Source: Sphingobacterium paludis
Lineage (GTDB): Bacteria > Bacteroidota > Bacteroidia > Sphingobacteriales > Sphingobacteriaceae
DNA length: 64,000 nucleotides
NCBI RefSeq assembly: GCF_004364125.1
Contig: NZ_SNZV01000012.1
Coordinates: 1 to 64,000, forward strand
Direction: 5' to 3'
In this document: piece after piece, positions 1-8,755 of the stretch
Numbering within the stretch: position 1 is the first letter of the stretch
Layout of the letters: each line of letters starts with the position of its first letter
Notes under the pieces: model-generated
What the model saw: the letters and a program-made list of their open reading frames with translations, nothing else
Told to the model about the DNA's origin: nothing
The model's database searches: none
Program-made: the position numbers and the translations under genes

Positions 1-62
1 ATGGGGTCTGTTGTTTCATGACCGTATCGTTTGAATAATTAAATATAAATAATCTTATCAAA

Positions 63-365
63 TTATTCCATTGACACAGTTCGCGTTACAGTCTCCCCCG
101 CACTTGCATAAACGGTGTCCCTTGCGATAATTGTTTTTGTGGGTGTTTTCTCCGTATCCAGGGCCAGCAAATCCGGATCACTAAAAATATCAGTGTCCAT
201 ATTTAGCCAAATTATATCCGTGTTCTTCATGCTGAACACTATACTACTATCTCGAAGTCGTGCAGTGCTATCTTGCGTTTGATCACCTGAATTTGCTTCT
301 TTATGACTTCTTCCGTTACAGGAAAAAAATAAGAAGACCAGAATTATAAGTGTTATATTTTTCAT
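63..365 (-). CDS. small hypothetical lipoprotein
   Basis: A 100-residue protein with a short basic start, a hydrophobic stretch and a lipobox-like FFSC at about residues 13-16, so it is probably a lipoprotein exported by the Sec route and anchored through that cysteine. The mature part is short and polar (many Ser, Thr, Asp) and I recognise no domain. It lies 23 bases downstream of another small minus-strand ORF, so the two may be co-transcribed. The start is the ATG at 363-365, the only one that leaves an intact signal peptide. The function is unknown; that it is a real gene rests on the clean lipoprotein signal. Confidence 0.6.
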   Translation of the reverse strand: MKNITLIILVFLFFSCNGRSHKEANSGDQTQDSTARLRDSSIVFSMKNTDIIWLNMDTDIFSDPDLLALDTEKTPTKTIIARDTVYASAGETVTRTVSME

Positions 366-388
366 ATACTAAGATCAGTGATGGGCAA

Positions 389-592
389 TCATAGCTCCAT
401 CGACATATAATCATTCTTTCGAAAAGAATGGAGATTAATCAAATCTGGAGCTCTATACCAACATGCTATGTCATTCATTTTAGCACGACCTGATCCGCTT
501 CCTTTGATTTGTTTCTGTTGAGCCTTACTGAATACGTTTACAGCTTGCAAAATCATGAATGTATGTTCATTACTTTTATTGTTATAATGCAT
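389..592 (-). CDS. short peptide with bacteriocin-leader-like motif
   Basis: A 67-codon ORF. Residues about 20-34 read FSKAQQKQIKGSGSG, close to the leader 'LSKxxQKxIxGG' seen in many small secreted Bacteroidota peptides that are cut after a double glycine. Here the GG is replaced by GSGSG, so it is a variant or decayed form. The ATG at 590-592 opens the frame; a second ATG at 554-556 would start 12 residues later, just before the leader motif, and is equally plausible. A single Cys follows the leader. No dedicated ABC peptidase-transporter or modification enzyme is nearby. Being a real gene is moderately likely; a function as a secreted peptide is inference. Confidence 0.4.
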   Translation of the reverse strand: MHYNNKSNEHTFMILQAVNVFSKAQQKQIKGSGSGRAKMNDIACWYRAPDLINLHSFRKNDYMSMEL

Positions 593-1122
593 AAATTATC
601 ATAGCTCATATGCACGATTCAGTGCCATGAAATCGTATGATCAATGATATGTTTTGTAAAATTCATAATAGCTGGAATGTAATAGCTGGCTTGGAAAATT
701 GTTCCATTCAAACGCGGGATTACGTGAATTTGACTAACGAAAGTTTTTTAAGTTCATCGAGGTTAATACATTCATTATAAATCTCATAGTTTAACAACAG
801 ATCTAATATAGATAAATATTTATTAAAAAATATGATAGAATGGAAAAACAATATTTCGTATGTAGATTTTTTACTACGTTCTTATTCTATGTTATTGTGA
901 TAATTTCTCACCGATAGATCGCCAGTGGAGCGTGAGGGATTTACGCGTATGCTACTGTTTTGGAATTCCGTATTTTAAAAATTGAGCCCACCTGGAAAGC
1001 AGCGCAACATGCAGTGGTGACGAATCACGAACAGAGCCTCAGGTATAGTTCTATGCCGTCCTAATTTAGTTTTTTATCCCCTCAAATTTATCTATGTTTG
1101 TAGCGTAACAAGCGAGTGCACC
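593..1122. other. 530-base gap without a recognised gene
   Basis: AT-rich sequence between the small peptide and pdxJ. The only feature I can support is the pdxJ promoter at its right end. I see no convincing ORF, tRNA or strong hairpin. Confidence 0.6.
1093..1100 (+). promoter_or_regulatory. -7 promoter element of pdxJ
   Basis: TATGTTTG matches the Bacteroidota -7 consensus TAnnTTTG exactly. A TTTT stretch 18 bases upstream could serve as the -33 box (TTTG consensus, 3 of 4). It lies 22 bases before the start codon. Confidence 0.55.
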
Positions 1123-1842
1123 ATGACAAAGCTATCTGTAAACATCAATAAAATTGCTACGCTGCGCAATTCGCGAGGCGGAAATGTACCTAATGTATTG
1201 GCAACGGCATTGGCCTGTGAACGTTTCGGCGCCGAAGGGATCACCGTGCATCCTAGACCAGATGAACGCCACATACGCTACCAAGACGTTTACGATTTAA
1301 AAGCCGAAATAAGCACCGAATTTAATATTGAGGGCAACTGCCAGGAGCAAAAATTTATTGATCTTGTACTGGCGAATAAGCCTACGCAGGTTACTTTGGT
1401 GCCTGACGCGCTAAACCAGATTACGTCCAACCATGGCTGGGATACGGTGAAACATCGCAGCTATTTACAGGACATGGTCAAGTTATTTAAGGACCAAGGC
1501 ATCCGCGTTTCGATCTTTGTCGATCCAGACGAGGATATGGTCGAGGCTGCCGCCGAAACAGGAACCGATCGTATCGAATTGTACACAGAGGCATTTGCGG
1601 CTGAATTTGGCTTTGACAGTGCAAAGGCTGTCGCGCCTTACTACAAAGCGGCAAAGAAGGCAGAAGAAGTCGGATTGGGACTAAACGCCGGGCACGACCT
1701 TGATCTAAACAACCTCAAGTATTTTAATGAACATATACCGGGCTTACTCGAAGTAAGTATCGGCCATGCGTTAATTGCCGATGCGCTGTATCTAGGCTTA
1801 GAAGAGACGATAAAACGCTATCTAGCTGCGCTGAAGGCGTAG
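1123..1842 (+). CDS. pdxJ: pyridoxine 5'-phosphate synthase
   Basis: PdxJ closes the pyridine ring in the DXP-dependent route to vitamin B6: it condenses 1-deoxy-D-xylulose 5-phosphate with 3-amino-2-oxopropyl phosphate in the cytoplasm. The protein has 239 residues, the usual length. It carries the N-terminal VNINKIATLRNSRG, the phosphate/substrate loop HPRPDERHI at about residues 46-54 and the C-terminal LNAGHDLDLNN that forms the lid and phosphate site. It stands alone and is convergent with the lepB genes. The ATG at 1123 is well placed after a good -7 box. The assignment is secure. Confidence 0.97.
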   Translation: MTKLSVNINKIATLRNSRGGNVPNVLATALACERFGAEGITVHPRPDERHIRYQDVYDLKAEISTEFNIEGNCQEQKFIDLVLANKPTQVTLVPDALNQITSNHGWDTVKHRSYLQDMVKLFKDQGIRVSIFVDPDEDMVEAAAETGTDRIELYTEAFAAEFGFDSAKAVAPYYKAAKKAEEVGLGLNAGHDLDLNNLKYFNEHIPGLLEVSIGHALIADALYLGLEETIKRYLAALKA

Positions 1843-1845
1843 TAA

Positions 1846-1968
1846 TTTTAAAGTAAAAAGTTAAAAAAGTAAGGATGCTAAAAAAATGGAAGTTAGGATA
1901 CCAAGGTAAAACCACAATAATCTTCCAACTAAAATCTATTATCTAAGTACTAAATACGATCTACTATT
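1846..1968. repeat. two-part low-complexity intergenic repeat, copy 1
   Basis: Begins with runs built from A3-5GT (AAAGTAAAAAGTTAAAAAAGTAAGG) and ends with a TACTA-type tract (ATCTATTATCTAAGTACTAAA). The same two parts in the same order occur in other gaps of this window. It fills the space between the convergent pdxJ and lepB genes; no clear terminator hairpin was found there. Confidence 0.5.
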
Positions 1969-3388
1969 CAATCCCTTTAAAGATCCTATTCCAGCGTATT
2001 TTTGTCAGGAAGGAACCATCTACATCGTAACTCATCCAGGTAAATAGGGCCTTGCCCACAATATGGTCTTCCGGTACAAAACCAAACTCCCGAGAGTCTG
2101 CTGAGTTATCCCTATTGTCGCCCATCATCCAGTAGTAATTCATCTTTACTTCGTAATCGGCCGTCTTCACATCATTGATGTAAATGCCGTCGGCACGGCT
2201 TTCCAATGTATTTCCTTCGTATACGCGGATAATTCGATCATACAACGGCAAACTTTGGGTGTTAAGTGAAATGTGGTCGCCTTTTTTCGGGACGACGAAA
2301 GGTCCAAAATTGTGATAATTCCACTTCGTATTGGCGTCGTGCGGGAAAGCGGATCCGCTATTTTCGTAAGGTAAAACTTCTTTAATATTGGGCCAGGTGG
2401 CCAGCTCTGCAATCTCTTCCGCTGTGACGTACAACAAATATGGCTCTGCAAAAGGAAGGCCATTCGCCGGGTCTTTCGCATAATCAATCCTTTTATCCAC
2501 TAATCGCTCCACATTGAGACCGGTGCCATCTGTATAGACCAAATAGGCTTGTTGCAGATCATTCGAATCATAACTGTCCTGACCATTGATGCGTAGCTCA
2601 CCTTTACGCATTTCGACCTTATCGCCCGGGATACCTACCGCACGCTTGATATAGTTCTCGCGCTTATCAATCGGTCGGCTATACGGTGGATCAGCCTCTG
2701 TAGGAAGATTAAATACAACAACGTCATTTCTCTTTAACGCTTGGAATCCCGGTAACCTTGTATAGGGAAGCTTTATCCATTCAGAATAGGCTTTGCCGCC
2801 CGTTATCGGCATAGTGTGATGAGCAAATGGAAAAGCAAGCGGCGTCATAGGCACGCGTGGACCATAATTGAGCTTGCTCACAAAAAGGAAATCGCCAATA
2901 AGCAGTCTTCGCTCCATAGACCCCGTTGGAATCATATACGCTTCCAACAGAAAACCGCGAATAAGCGTTGCAGCAACGGTGGCAAACACAATAGCATCCG
3001 CCCACTCGCGTAAAATAGATTTTTTATAGGGGTATTTGCTGCGGAAGGCATCGCTGTTTGCGGCACCCAAGTATTTGACGTTGACATCATGGCCCCACAT
3101 GGGCAAGAAAATAAAAGGCAATACGATGCCCACTACCGTTTCCCAAAATCGGCGCTTGCCGAAACTTTTTAAAAGATCCAGATACAGCGCGTAGAAAACA
3201 AAAATATTGACAATCGGGACGAGCAATAGTGCAATCCACCAAGTTGGTCGACCTGTTAATTTGGCCATGACAAACTCCCGGTAAAATGGAACAGCAGCTT
3301 CCCAACCCTCACGTCCGGCTTTCTTAAATAAAAGCCATAATCCGTAAATGCTGGCTATTGTCCATATTGCTATAATGCTATACCACAT
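1964..3388 (-). CDS. lepB: signal peptidase I (paralogue 1)
   Basis: Removes signal peptides from exported proteins; integral to the inner membrane with its active site outside. The 474-residue protein is longer than the E. coli enzyme. Residues about 1-100 form a membrane domain with three hydrophobic segments (DUF5684-like), followed by the S26 peptidase domain. Visible motifs are IPTGSMERRLLIGD with nucleophile Ser157, NYIKRAVGIPGD with the general-base Lys, and MGDNRDNSADSREFGFVP near the C-terminus. All catalytic boxes are intact. It is the last gene of a minus-strand series and lies directly after a close paralogue, with a repeat-rich spacer between them. Confidence 0.95.
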   Translation of the reverse strand: MWYSIIAIWTIASIYGLWLLFKKAGREGWEAAVPFYREFVMAKLTGRPTWWIALLLVPIVNIFVFYALYLDLLKSFGKRRFWETVVGIVLPFIFLPMWGHDVNVKYLGAANSDAFRSKYPYKKSILREWADAIVFATVAATLIRGFLLEAYMIPTGSMERRLLIGDFLFVSKLNYGPRVPMTPLAFPFAHHTMPITGGKAYSEWIKLPYTRLPGFQALKRNDVVVFNLPTEADPPYSRPIDKRENYIKRAVGIPGDKVEMRKGELRINGQDSYDSNDLQQAYLVYTDGTGLNVERLVDKRIDYAKDPANGLPFAEPYLLYVTAEEIAELATWPNIKEVLPYENSGSAFPHDANTKWNYHNFGPFVVPKKGDHISLNTQSLPLYDRIIRVYEGNTLESRADGIYINDVKTADYEVKMNYYWMMGDNRDNSADSREFGFVPEDHIVGKALFTWMSYDVDGSFLTKIRWNRIFKGIE

Positions 3389-3543
3389 GTTGAAAAGTGA
3401 AATTCAAAAGTAAAAAGTAAAAATTCAAAAGTTAGAAGTCAAAAGTTAGCAACTTGAACTCAATACGCTAACTACGAAGTAATCAGTACTATACCCTTAA
3501 TTAAAAACTCGAATTCAATAATCTAACTACTAAGTACTCAATA
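3389..3543. repeat. two-part low-complexity intergenic repeat, copy 2
   Basis: Fills the gap between the two lepB genes. The left part is A-runs broken by GT (AAAAGTAAAAAGTAAAAA, CAAAAGTTAGAAGTCAAAAG). The right part is two TACTA-type tracts, CTAACTACGAAGTAATCAG and CTAACTACTAAGTACTCAA. It looks like an expanded low-complexity element, not coding sequence. Confidence 0.55.
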
Positions 3544-5046
3544 CTACTTAATTCCCTTAAATATTCTGTTCCAGCGTATGCTAGACAAGAAGCTACCGTC
3601 CTTATCGTAACTCATCCAGGTAAACAGCGCTTTGCCGACGATATGGTCTTCCGGAACAAAGCCCCAAGCTCTAGAATCCAACGAATTATGACGATTATCA
3701 CCCATCATCCAGTAATAGTTTTGTTTAAAGGTGTAGCTTGTGGCTTTAGCGCCATTCACATAGTACCCATCGGCTTTATGTTCAAAACTGTTGCCTTCAT
3801 AGTCGCGTATGGCGCGGGCATACATAGGCGCCGAAAGGGAGTCAAGCGTAACCGTCCAGCCCTCCGCAGGAATGGTGATAGGGCCGAAATTATCGAAATT
3901 CCAAGTATAGTGTCTTTCATGTGGATACGTATCGCCCATGGCTTGCGATTTATCGAGCACAGCCATTTCCACCGCTTTTACATTACCCCAGCTTTTTACC
4001 ACTTGTGCTTCGTCTGCCGTCATAAAAACACGAAACATCCCAGGGTTTTCCAGCGGAAAATATTCCAGTCGAAGGTCTTTCATCCGTTGTGGATTTAAGC
4101 CCGATTCATCGGTAAGTACCACATAGTCCATTTGCATTTCCGGCGGGACAAACCCAGCCTCACCATTGACGATCAACTGCGCATTTTCCATAGAAACAAC
4201 ATCGCCAGGCAAGCCGACACAACGTTTTATATAGTTTTCACGTTTGTCGATCGGTCGGGTGACTACGGTGAACTGGTTGTGCACCACATCTTTACCCATA
4301 TAGCGTACCATATCGGCATAGGTTTGCTCTTGATGCTCAAGAACCACCGTATCTCCCGCCGGAAAATTAAAGACGACGACATCATTCCGTTCAATTTTTT
4401 GAAATCCTGGTAATCGCTTGTAAGGCAACTGAATAAGCTCAGAATAGGCTTTACCTCCGGTGACAGGCATAGTGTGGTGCGCGAATGGGAAAGCTATCGG
4501 CGTCATGGGCACTCTCGGACCATAGTTAAGCTTGCTTACAAACAGAAAATCGCCTATCAGCAAGCTCCGTTCCATGGATCCCGTAGGGATCATGTAGGCT
4601 TCCAACAGAAAGCCGCGAATTAATGTGGCAGCCACCGTAGCGAAGATAATCGCATCGGCCCATTCACGTGCTACCGTCTTTCTATAAGGATATTTCTTAT
4701 GGAATTCTTCCGTATTGGAAGGCCCTAAATAGTTAACCGAAGGATCTCGCCCCCATAGGGGTAGGAAAATAAAGGGCAACAAAATGGCCACCGCTGTTTC
4801 CCAAAACCTCCGCTTGCCAAAGCTTTTCAATAAATCTAAATATAAACCGTAGAATATAAAGATATTAACAATAGGCACGAGCAATAAAAACACCCACCAT
4901 GTTGGTCTGGCCGTTAACTGAGCCATCACATATTCTCGGTAGAACGGGACGATTGATTCCCAGCCCTGTTTGCCCGCTTTCTTATACAGCAACCATAATC
5001 CGTATAGCGCGGATATAGTAAAGACTATAAAGATGATATACCACAT
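3544..5046 (-). CDS. lepB: signal peptidase I (paralogue 2)
   Basis: Second type I signal peptidase of 500 residues, closely similar to the downstream copy over its whole length. The N-terminal membrane domain, IPTGSMERSLLIGD (Ser157), NYIKRCVGLPGD (catalytic Lys) and MGDNRHNSLDSRAWGFVP are all intact, so it should be active. It differs mainly by an insertion of about 26 residues just before RPIDKRENYIKR, in the part of the fold that shapes substrate access. It follows dapB after 122 bases. The pair arose by tandem duplication; whether the two have split substrate sets cannot be told from sequence. Confidence 0.95.
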   Translation of the reverse strand: MWYIIFIVFTISALYGLWLLYKKAGKQGWESIVPFYREYVMAQLTARPTWWVFLLLVPIVNIFIFYGLYLDLLKSFGKRRFWETAVAILLPFIFLPLWGRDPSVNYLGPSNTEEFHKKYPYRKTVAREWADAIIFATVAATLIRGFLLEAYMIPTGSMERSLLIGDFLFVSKLNYGPRVPMTPIAFPFAHHTMPVTGGKAYSELIQLPYKRLPGFQKIERNDVVVFNFPAGDTVVLEHQEQTYADMVRYMGKDVVHNQFTVVTRPIDKRENYIKRCVGLPGDVVSMENAQLIVNGEAGFVPPEMQMDYVVLTDESGLNPQRMKDLRLEYFPLENPGMFRVFMTADEAQVVKSWGNVKAVEMAVLDKSQAMGDTYPHERHYTWNFDNFGPITIPAEGWTVTLDSLSAPMYARAIRDYEGNSFEHKADGYYVNGAKATSYTFKQNYYWMMGDNRHNSLDSRAWGFVPEDHIVGKALFTWMSYDKDGSFLSSIRWNRIFKGIK

Positions 5047-5112
5047 GTTGAAAAGTAAAAAGTAAAAAATTCAAAAGTTAAAAGTAAGAATTTAAAAGTT
5101 AAAAGTTTGAAG
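5047..5112. repeat. low-complexity A-run/GT repeat, copy 3
   Basis: Upstream of the second lepB gene: GTTGAAAAGTAAAAAGTAAA and AAAAGTTAAAAGTAAGAA units repeated with small changes. It is the same first part as the other copies; the TACTA-type second part is absent here. Confidence 0.5.
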
Positions 5113-5168
5113 AGCAACATCTAGCGGCAATACGATGAGAATTCCCGATAGCAACTTCAAAATTCGCT

Positions 5169-5906
5169 TTAAAACGCAAACATTTCGGTTACTTGATAAA
5201 AGCCTTTCCGGCCCTGCAACCATTCTGCAGCAATGACGGCGCCCAGTGCAAAACCAGCGCGGCTATGTGCCGTATGTTTAAATTCGATCTGATCCACCTC
5301 AGAGCTATAAAGTACCGTATGTGTGCCAGGAACTTCTTCAATTCGATGGCTTTCGATTAATAATTCATCTGCTTTCGGAATACGCTCTTCATCCTCGCCA
5401 ACAAGATTATTAATCCACTGTGTTTTTCCCTCGACCCCATCCAGTATCCCTTCGGCAATCGTGATGGCCGTTCCGCTCGGCGAATCCAGTTTATGAATAT
5501 GATGGATCTCCTCAACCTGTACATCATACTGTTTATAGGGGCTCATGGCTTTGGCCAACAGCCGGTTTACATGAAAGAATACATTTACCCCTATACTAAA
5601 ATTGGATCCATAAAGTAAAGACTGGTTTGCATCAAGGCAAACAGCTTTGATTTCTTCAAGATGCTCATACCAGCCCGTTGTGCCCACTACAATCGGTAGG
5701 TTTGCTTCGAAACAGAGACTGATGTTGTTTATTGCCGCTGCCGGCTCACTAAAGTCGATCGCGACATCTGCTCCGCTTAGCGAAGCTGCCGTAATAGACT
5801 CTCGATTATCCTTATCCACAATTAGTTGGATTTCATGGCCCCGCTTTAGCGCAAATTTCTCAATCTGCTGCCCCATCTTTCCATAACCTAACAGTATTAT
5901 TTTCAT
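5169..5906 (-). CDS. dapB: 4-hydroxy-tetrahydrodipicolinate reductase
   Basis: Reduces 4-hydroxy-tetrahydrodipicolinate with NAD(P)H, the step after DapA in the diaminopimelate/lysine pathway that also supplies peptidoglycan. At 245 residues it fits the family. The N-terminal Rossmann glycine motif is GYGKMG at residues 8-13, and the active-site EIHHIHKLDSPSGTA holds the catalytic histidines and lysine with the PSGT substrate loop at about residues 133-147. It sits between a DUF5683 gene and the lepB pair on the same strand. The start is the ATG at 5904-5906. Confidence 0.96.
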   Translation of the reverse strand: MKIILLGYGKMGQQIEKFALKRGHEIQLIVDKDNRESITAASLSGADVAIDFSEPAAAINNISLCFEANLPIVVGTTGWYEHLEEIKAVCLDANQSLLYGSNFSIGVNVFFHVNRLLAKAMSPYKQYDVQVEEIHHIHKLDSPSGTAITIAEGILDGVEGKTQWINNLVGEDEERIPKADELLIESHRIEEVPGTHTVLYSSEVDQIEFKHTAHSRAGFALGAVIAAEWLQGRKGFYQVTEMFAF

Positions 5907-6075
5907 CTATATATTGTTTTTATGCGCCTGTTTTTATGCACAACCTAAGCTCCTTTAACTGCCATGCACAACGCAAATTATATGTTCTTTACTATTACAA
6001 CCTGTGAATATACATAATTAACGGCAGGATATATGGTCTAAGAAAAAACAACCAAACCCTTGCCGATCGGTCTAA

Positions 6076-6819
6076 CTAATTCATATTCATTGTTAGCTTG
6101 ATGCCTGGGGTAAAGCCATAGCCCCCCAGTGCGCGCCCGCCCGCTATCCCATAGGTTGGCATCAGTGTCGGGCCGATTTTCATCGTCGTATTCGGGCCGA
6201 TATTCCAACGGTTTTTAAGCATGGAGTCAACATAGGCCTCAATGGCATTAAGCCCCCAAAAGCCTACCGTAATTAGTATCGTTAAATCGCGGTTTCTACG
6301 GCCGTAATCTTTCTGAGTAACAAGCCCCTGCGTTTCATAAAATTGAAGATCGGGATCGCCCGCATCGCCTTGCCCATTTGTTTCTACACGATAAGCTAGC
6401 TCGTCGAGAAATTTCTTATAATACCATTGCCAATAGTCAAAAACCAAATAACCTGTTACCAAGCCGCCATAGATAATGGGAACTTTTACCCACCATAGGC
6501 CACCATTGGTATACTGTCCCCATCCAGGAAGTATCAGGGAGCGCTTCCAAGCTACGCGCGACACATGTTCGATCTCTAAGCGGGCAGAATCTTTCTTTAT
6601 ACCTTTGTAATAGTATTTATCCCGTTCTTTCTCTGCACGCTCCCGCTCCTTACGCTCTTTTCTCGTCTCCTCCTTCTTGACGGTATCTTGCGCTGCCGCA
6701 ATAGAATCGGCCACTTGCATTTTTTCTTTCAAGGAGCCATTCTTCGTAGAGTCCTGCTGTTGCGCGTAAAGACTTGCGGAGATACTAAACAAAAAAAGCG
6801 CTAGAAGGATATATCGCAT
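6076..6819 (-). CDS. DUF5683-type membrane-associated protein
   Basis: A 247-residue exported protein. Signal peptide at residues 1-20, then a charged region rich in Lys, Glu and Arg (about 25-75), then WKRSLILPGWGQYTNGGLWWVK and a hydrophobic segment typical of DUF5683, a Bacteroidota family of unknown function. The ATG at 6817-6819 shares one base with the parB stop codon (TAATG), so the two are translationally coupled. A TTG two codons upstream in frame is a less likely start. Constant neighbours parB and dapB suggest a housekeeping role, but none is known. Confidence 0.8.
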   Translation of the reverse strand: MRYILLALFLFSISASLYAQQQDSTKNGSLKEKMQVADSIAAAQDTVKKEETRKERKERERAEKERDKYYYKGIKKDSARLEIEHVSRVAWKRSLILPGWGQYTNGGLWWVKVPIIYGGLVTGYLVFDYWQWYYKKFLDELAYRVETNGQGDAGDPDLQFYETQGLVTQKDYGRRNRDLTILITVGFWGLNAIEAYVDSMLKNRWNIGPNTTMKIGPTLMPTYGIAGGRALGGYGFTPGIKLTMNMN

Positions 6820-7736
6820 TACCAATCTAATAGTTCAAGAATACGGCTTAAATCATCCTCACTATCGAAAGGAATTTCAATAGCGCCTTTGCCTTTGCTA
6901 TTTTTTAAATTCACGCGTACACGCGTAGAAAACCGAGAGGCTAAGTCGTCCTCAATTTTTTGATATTGAAAGTCAAGCTGCTTGCCTACTGGCGCCTTCT
7001 GCGGCTTCGTCTGTTGTTGTATATTGCGGACCAGGATTTCCGTCATACGAACAGACAGCCCCTTGTCTATAATTTCCTGAAAGACGAAAAGCTGCTTCTC
7101 CACTTCTCCAACATTAATCAGTGCGCGGGCGTGGCCCATCGAGATTTCCCCATCGCGAATACCTGCCTGAATAGCCGGCGGCAATTTCAGCAAACGTAAG
7201 TAGTTCGTTACCGTAGAGCGATTTTTACTGACACGTTCGCCCAGTTGCTCCTGTTTCAGGTTACACTCTTCAATCATCCGCTGAAAGCTTAAGGCTACCT
7301 CAATCGCATTTAAGTTTTCACGCTGTATATTTTCGATCAAGGCCATCTCCAGCATTTGCTGGTCGTTTGCGGTACGCACATACGCCGGTATTTCATCAAT
7401 ACCTGCAAGTTTGGATGCGCGTAAGCGGCGTTCGCCACTGATGAGCTGGTATTCGTTTTTGCTTAACTGCCTAACCGTGATCGGTTGAATCAAACCTTGC
7501 GTTTCGATGGAATCGGCTAGCTCACGTAGGGCTTGTTCATCAAAATCTGTACGGGGCTGGAATGGGTTGACCGCGATATGTTCTATTTTAATAAAATTGA
7601 TACTGCCTGCCGTAGCGTTCGAACCTTCTTTTGCGACAGCGTTGTTTCCTGCTGAACTCTGGGGCATTTGAACATCTTCGCTTTGTAACAAAGCGCCCAG
7701 CCCTTTCCCTAAACCTGTTTTTCTCTGTAATGCCAT
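6819..7736 (-). CDS. parB: chromosome partitioning protein ParB
   Basis: Centromere-binding CTPase that loads on parS and works with ParA in chromosome segregation. The protein has 305 residues. The ParB/Srx domain spans about 48-140 with the CTP-binding motif GERRLRASKLAG, followed by a KorB-like helix-turn-helix (SKNRSTVTNYLRLLKLP) and a C-terminal dimerisation region ending ILELLDW. The N-terminus has the usual GLGKGLGALL. It starts 3 bases after parA and is clearly one operon with it. I found no convincing parS site in the window. Confidence 0.96.
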   Translation of the reverse strand: MALQRKTGLGKGLGALLQSEDVQMPQSSAGNNAVAKEGSNATAGSINFIKIEHIAVNPFQPRTDFDEQALRELADSIETQGLIQPITVRQLSKNEYQLISGERRLRASKLAGIDEIPAYVRTANDQQMLEMALIENIQRENLNAIEVALSFQRMIEECNLKQEQLGERVSKNRSTVTNYLRLLKLPPAIQAGIRDGEISMGHARALINVGEVEKQLFVFQEIIDKGLSVRMTEILVRNIQQQTKPQKAPVGKQLDFQYQKIEDDLASRFSTRVRVNLKNSKGKGAIEIPFDSEDDLSRILELLDW

Positions 7737-7739
7737 ACT

Positions 7740-8537
7740 TTATACTGTCGCTGTTTGCGTATCTTTTATAACCAATCCATTCTTCTGTAAGATCTCTCGC
7801 GCCAAATTTAGGTAGTTTACTGCACCTTTACAGGACGCATCATGCATAATAACCGAGATACCAAAACTTGGTGCCTCGCTTAAACGCGTGTTCCGCTGGA
7901 TAATCGTATCAAAAACAAGCTCACTGAAGTGGGTACGCACTTCGTCCACGACTTGATTCGACAAGCGCAGGCGCACGTCATACATCGTCAGTAGAATGCC
8001 TTCGATTTCTAAGTTCGTATTTAAGCGCGTTTGCACAATTTTGATTGTATTCAACAATTTCCCCAATCCCTCCAAGGCAAAATACTCACACTGTACAGGA
8101 ATGATAACAGAATTTGACGCCGTCAACGCATTGATAGTAATAAGACCAAGCGATGGTGAGCAATCGACGATAATAAAATCGTAATCGTCTTTAATCACCT
8201 CCAACATTTTTAACATCTTAAATTCCCGCTCGTGCATATTGATCATTTCGATCTCTGCACCCACCAAATCGATGTGTGCCGGTAACAGATCTAAATTGGG
8301 TGTATCCGTATGTTGAATAGCGTCACGTGGATCTAGGTCATTTACCAAACATTCATAGACACTCGCCTTTATTCCGCGCGGATCGAAACCTATTCCTGAA
8401 GTCGAGTTTGCTTGCGGATCCGCATCCACCAACAACGTTTTATGTTCGAGAACAGCTAAACTCGCAGCCAAATTAATCGAAGTTGTTGTTTTTCCTACGC
8501 CACCTTTTTGATTAGCAATTGCTATAATTTTTCCCAT
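7740..8537 (-). CDS. parA: chromosome partitioning ATPase ParA/Soj
   Basis: Walker-type ATPase of 265 residues that drives ParB-parS segregation. It carries the deviant Walker A motif KGGVGKTT at residues 11-18 with the signature lysine, LLVDADPQANSTSG, and the Walker B-like DYDFIIVDCSPSLG. It is the first gene of the minus-strand series parA-parB-DUF5683-dapB-lepB-lepB, with a -7 box 62 bases upstream. The length and the adjacent parB mark it as a chromosomal Soj-type protein, not a plasmid ParA. Confidence 0.96.
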   Translation of the reverse strand: MGKIIAIANQKGGVGKTTTSINLAASLAVLEHKTLLVDADPQANSTSGIGFDPRGIKASVYECLVNDLDPRDAIQHTDTPNLDLLPAHIDLVGAEIEMINMHEREFKMLKMLEVIKDDYDFIIVDCSPSLGLITINALTASNSVIIPVQCEYFALEGLGKLLNTIKIVQTRLNTNLEIEGILLTMYDVRLRLSNQVVDEVRTHFSELVFDTIIQRNTRLSEAPSFGISVIMHDASCKGAVNYLNLAREILQKNGLVIKDTQTATV

Positions 8538-8598
8538 GAGAGTGAAATCCTTTCTAAAACCTAAATACCGATGCTATAGATATTGCTCAAAAGTACCG

Positions 8599-8606
8599 CA
8601 AATTTA
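8599..8606 (-). promoter_or_regulatory. -7 promoter element of the parAB operon
   Basis: On the minus strand TAAATTTG matches TAnnTTTG exactly, 62 bases upstream of parA. No good -33 box was seen at the usual distance. Confidence 0.45.
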
Positions 8607-8755
8607 CAATCCCTTTGTGAAGGAAATGCTTAAATGATGTTAAAATTAGTATTTTTGGCAAAAGCTCTTAACCAGCGGCTAAGGGTGCTAAGATACGAAA
8701 AATAGCGTTATGACCGGATAAAGATTTTGGCGCTTTTTGTCACAGAATTATTTGC

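Noticed and set aside
3643..4098. 151-codon plus-strand frame inside lepB
   Set aside because: Antisense to a gene with all catalytic motifs; the translation has no family features.
5965..5974. GCACAACGCA upstream of dapB as a fifth locus motif
   Set aside because: It resembles the 13-bp motif but lacks three of the central bases; too weak to count.
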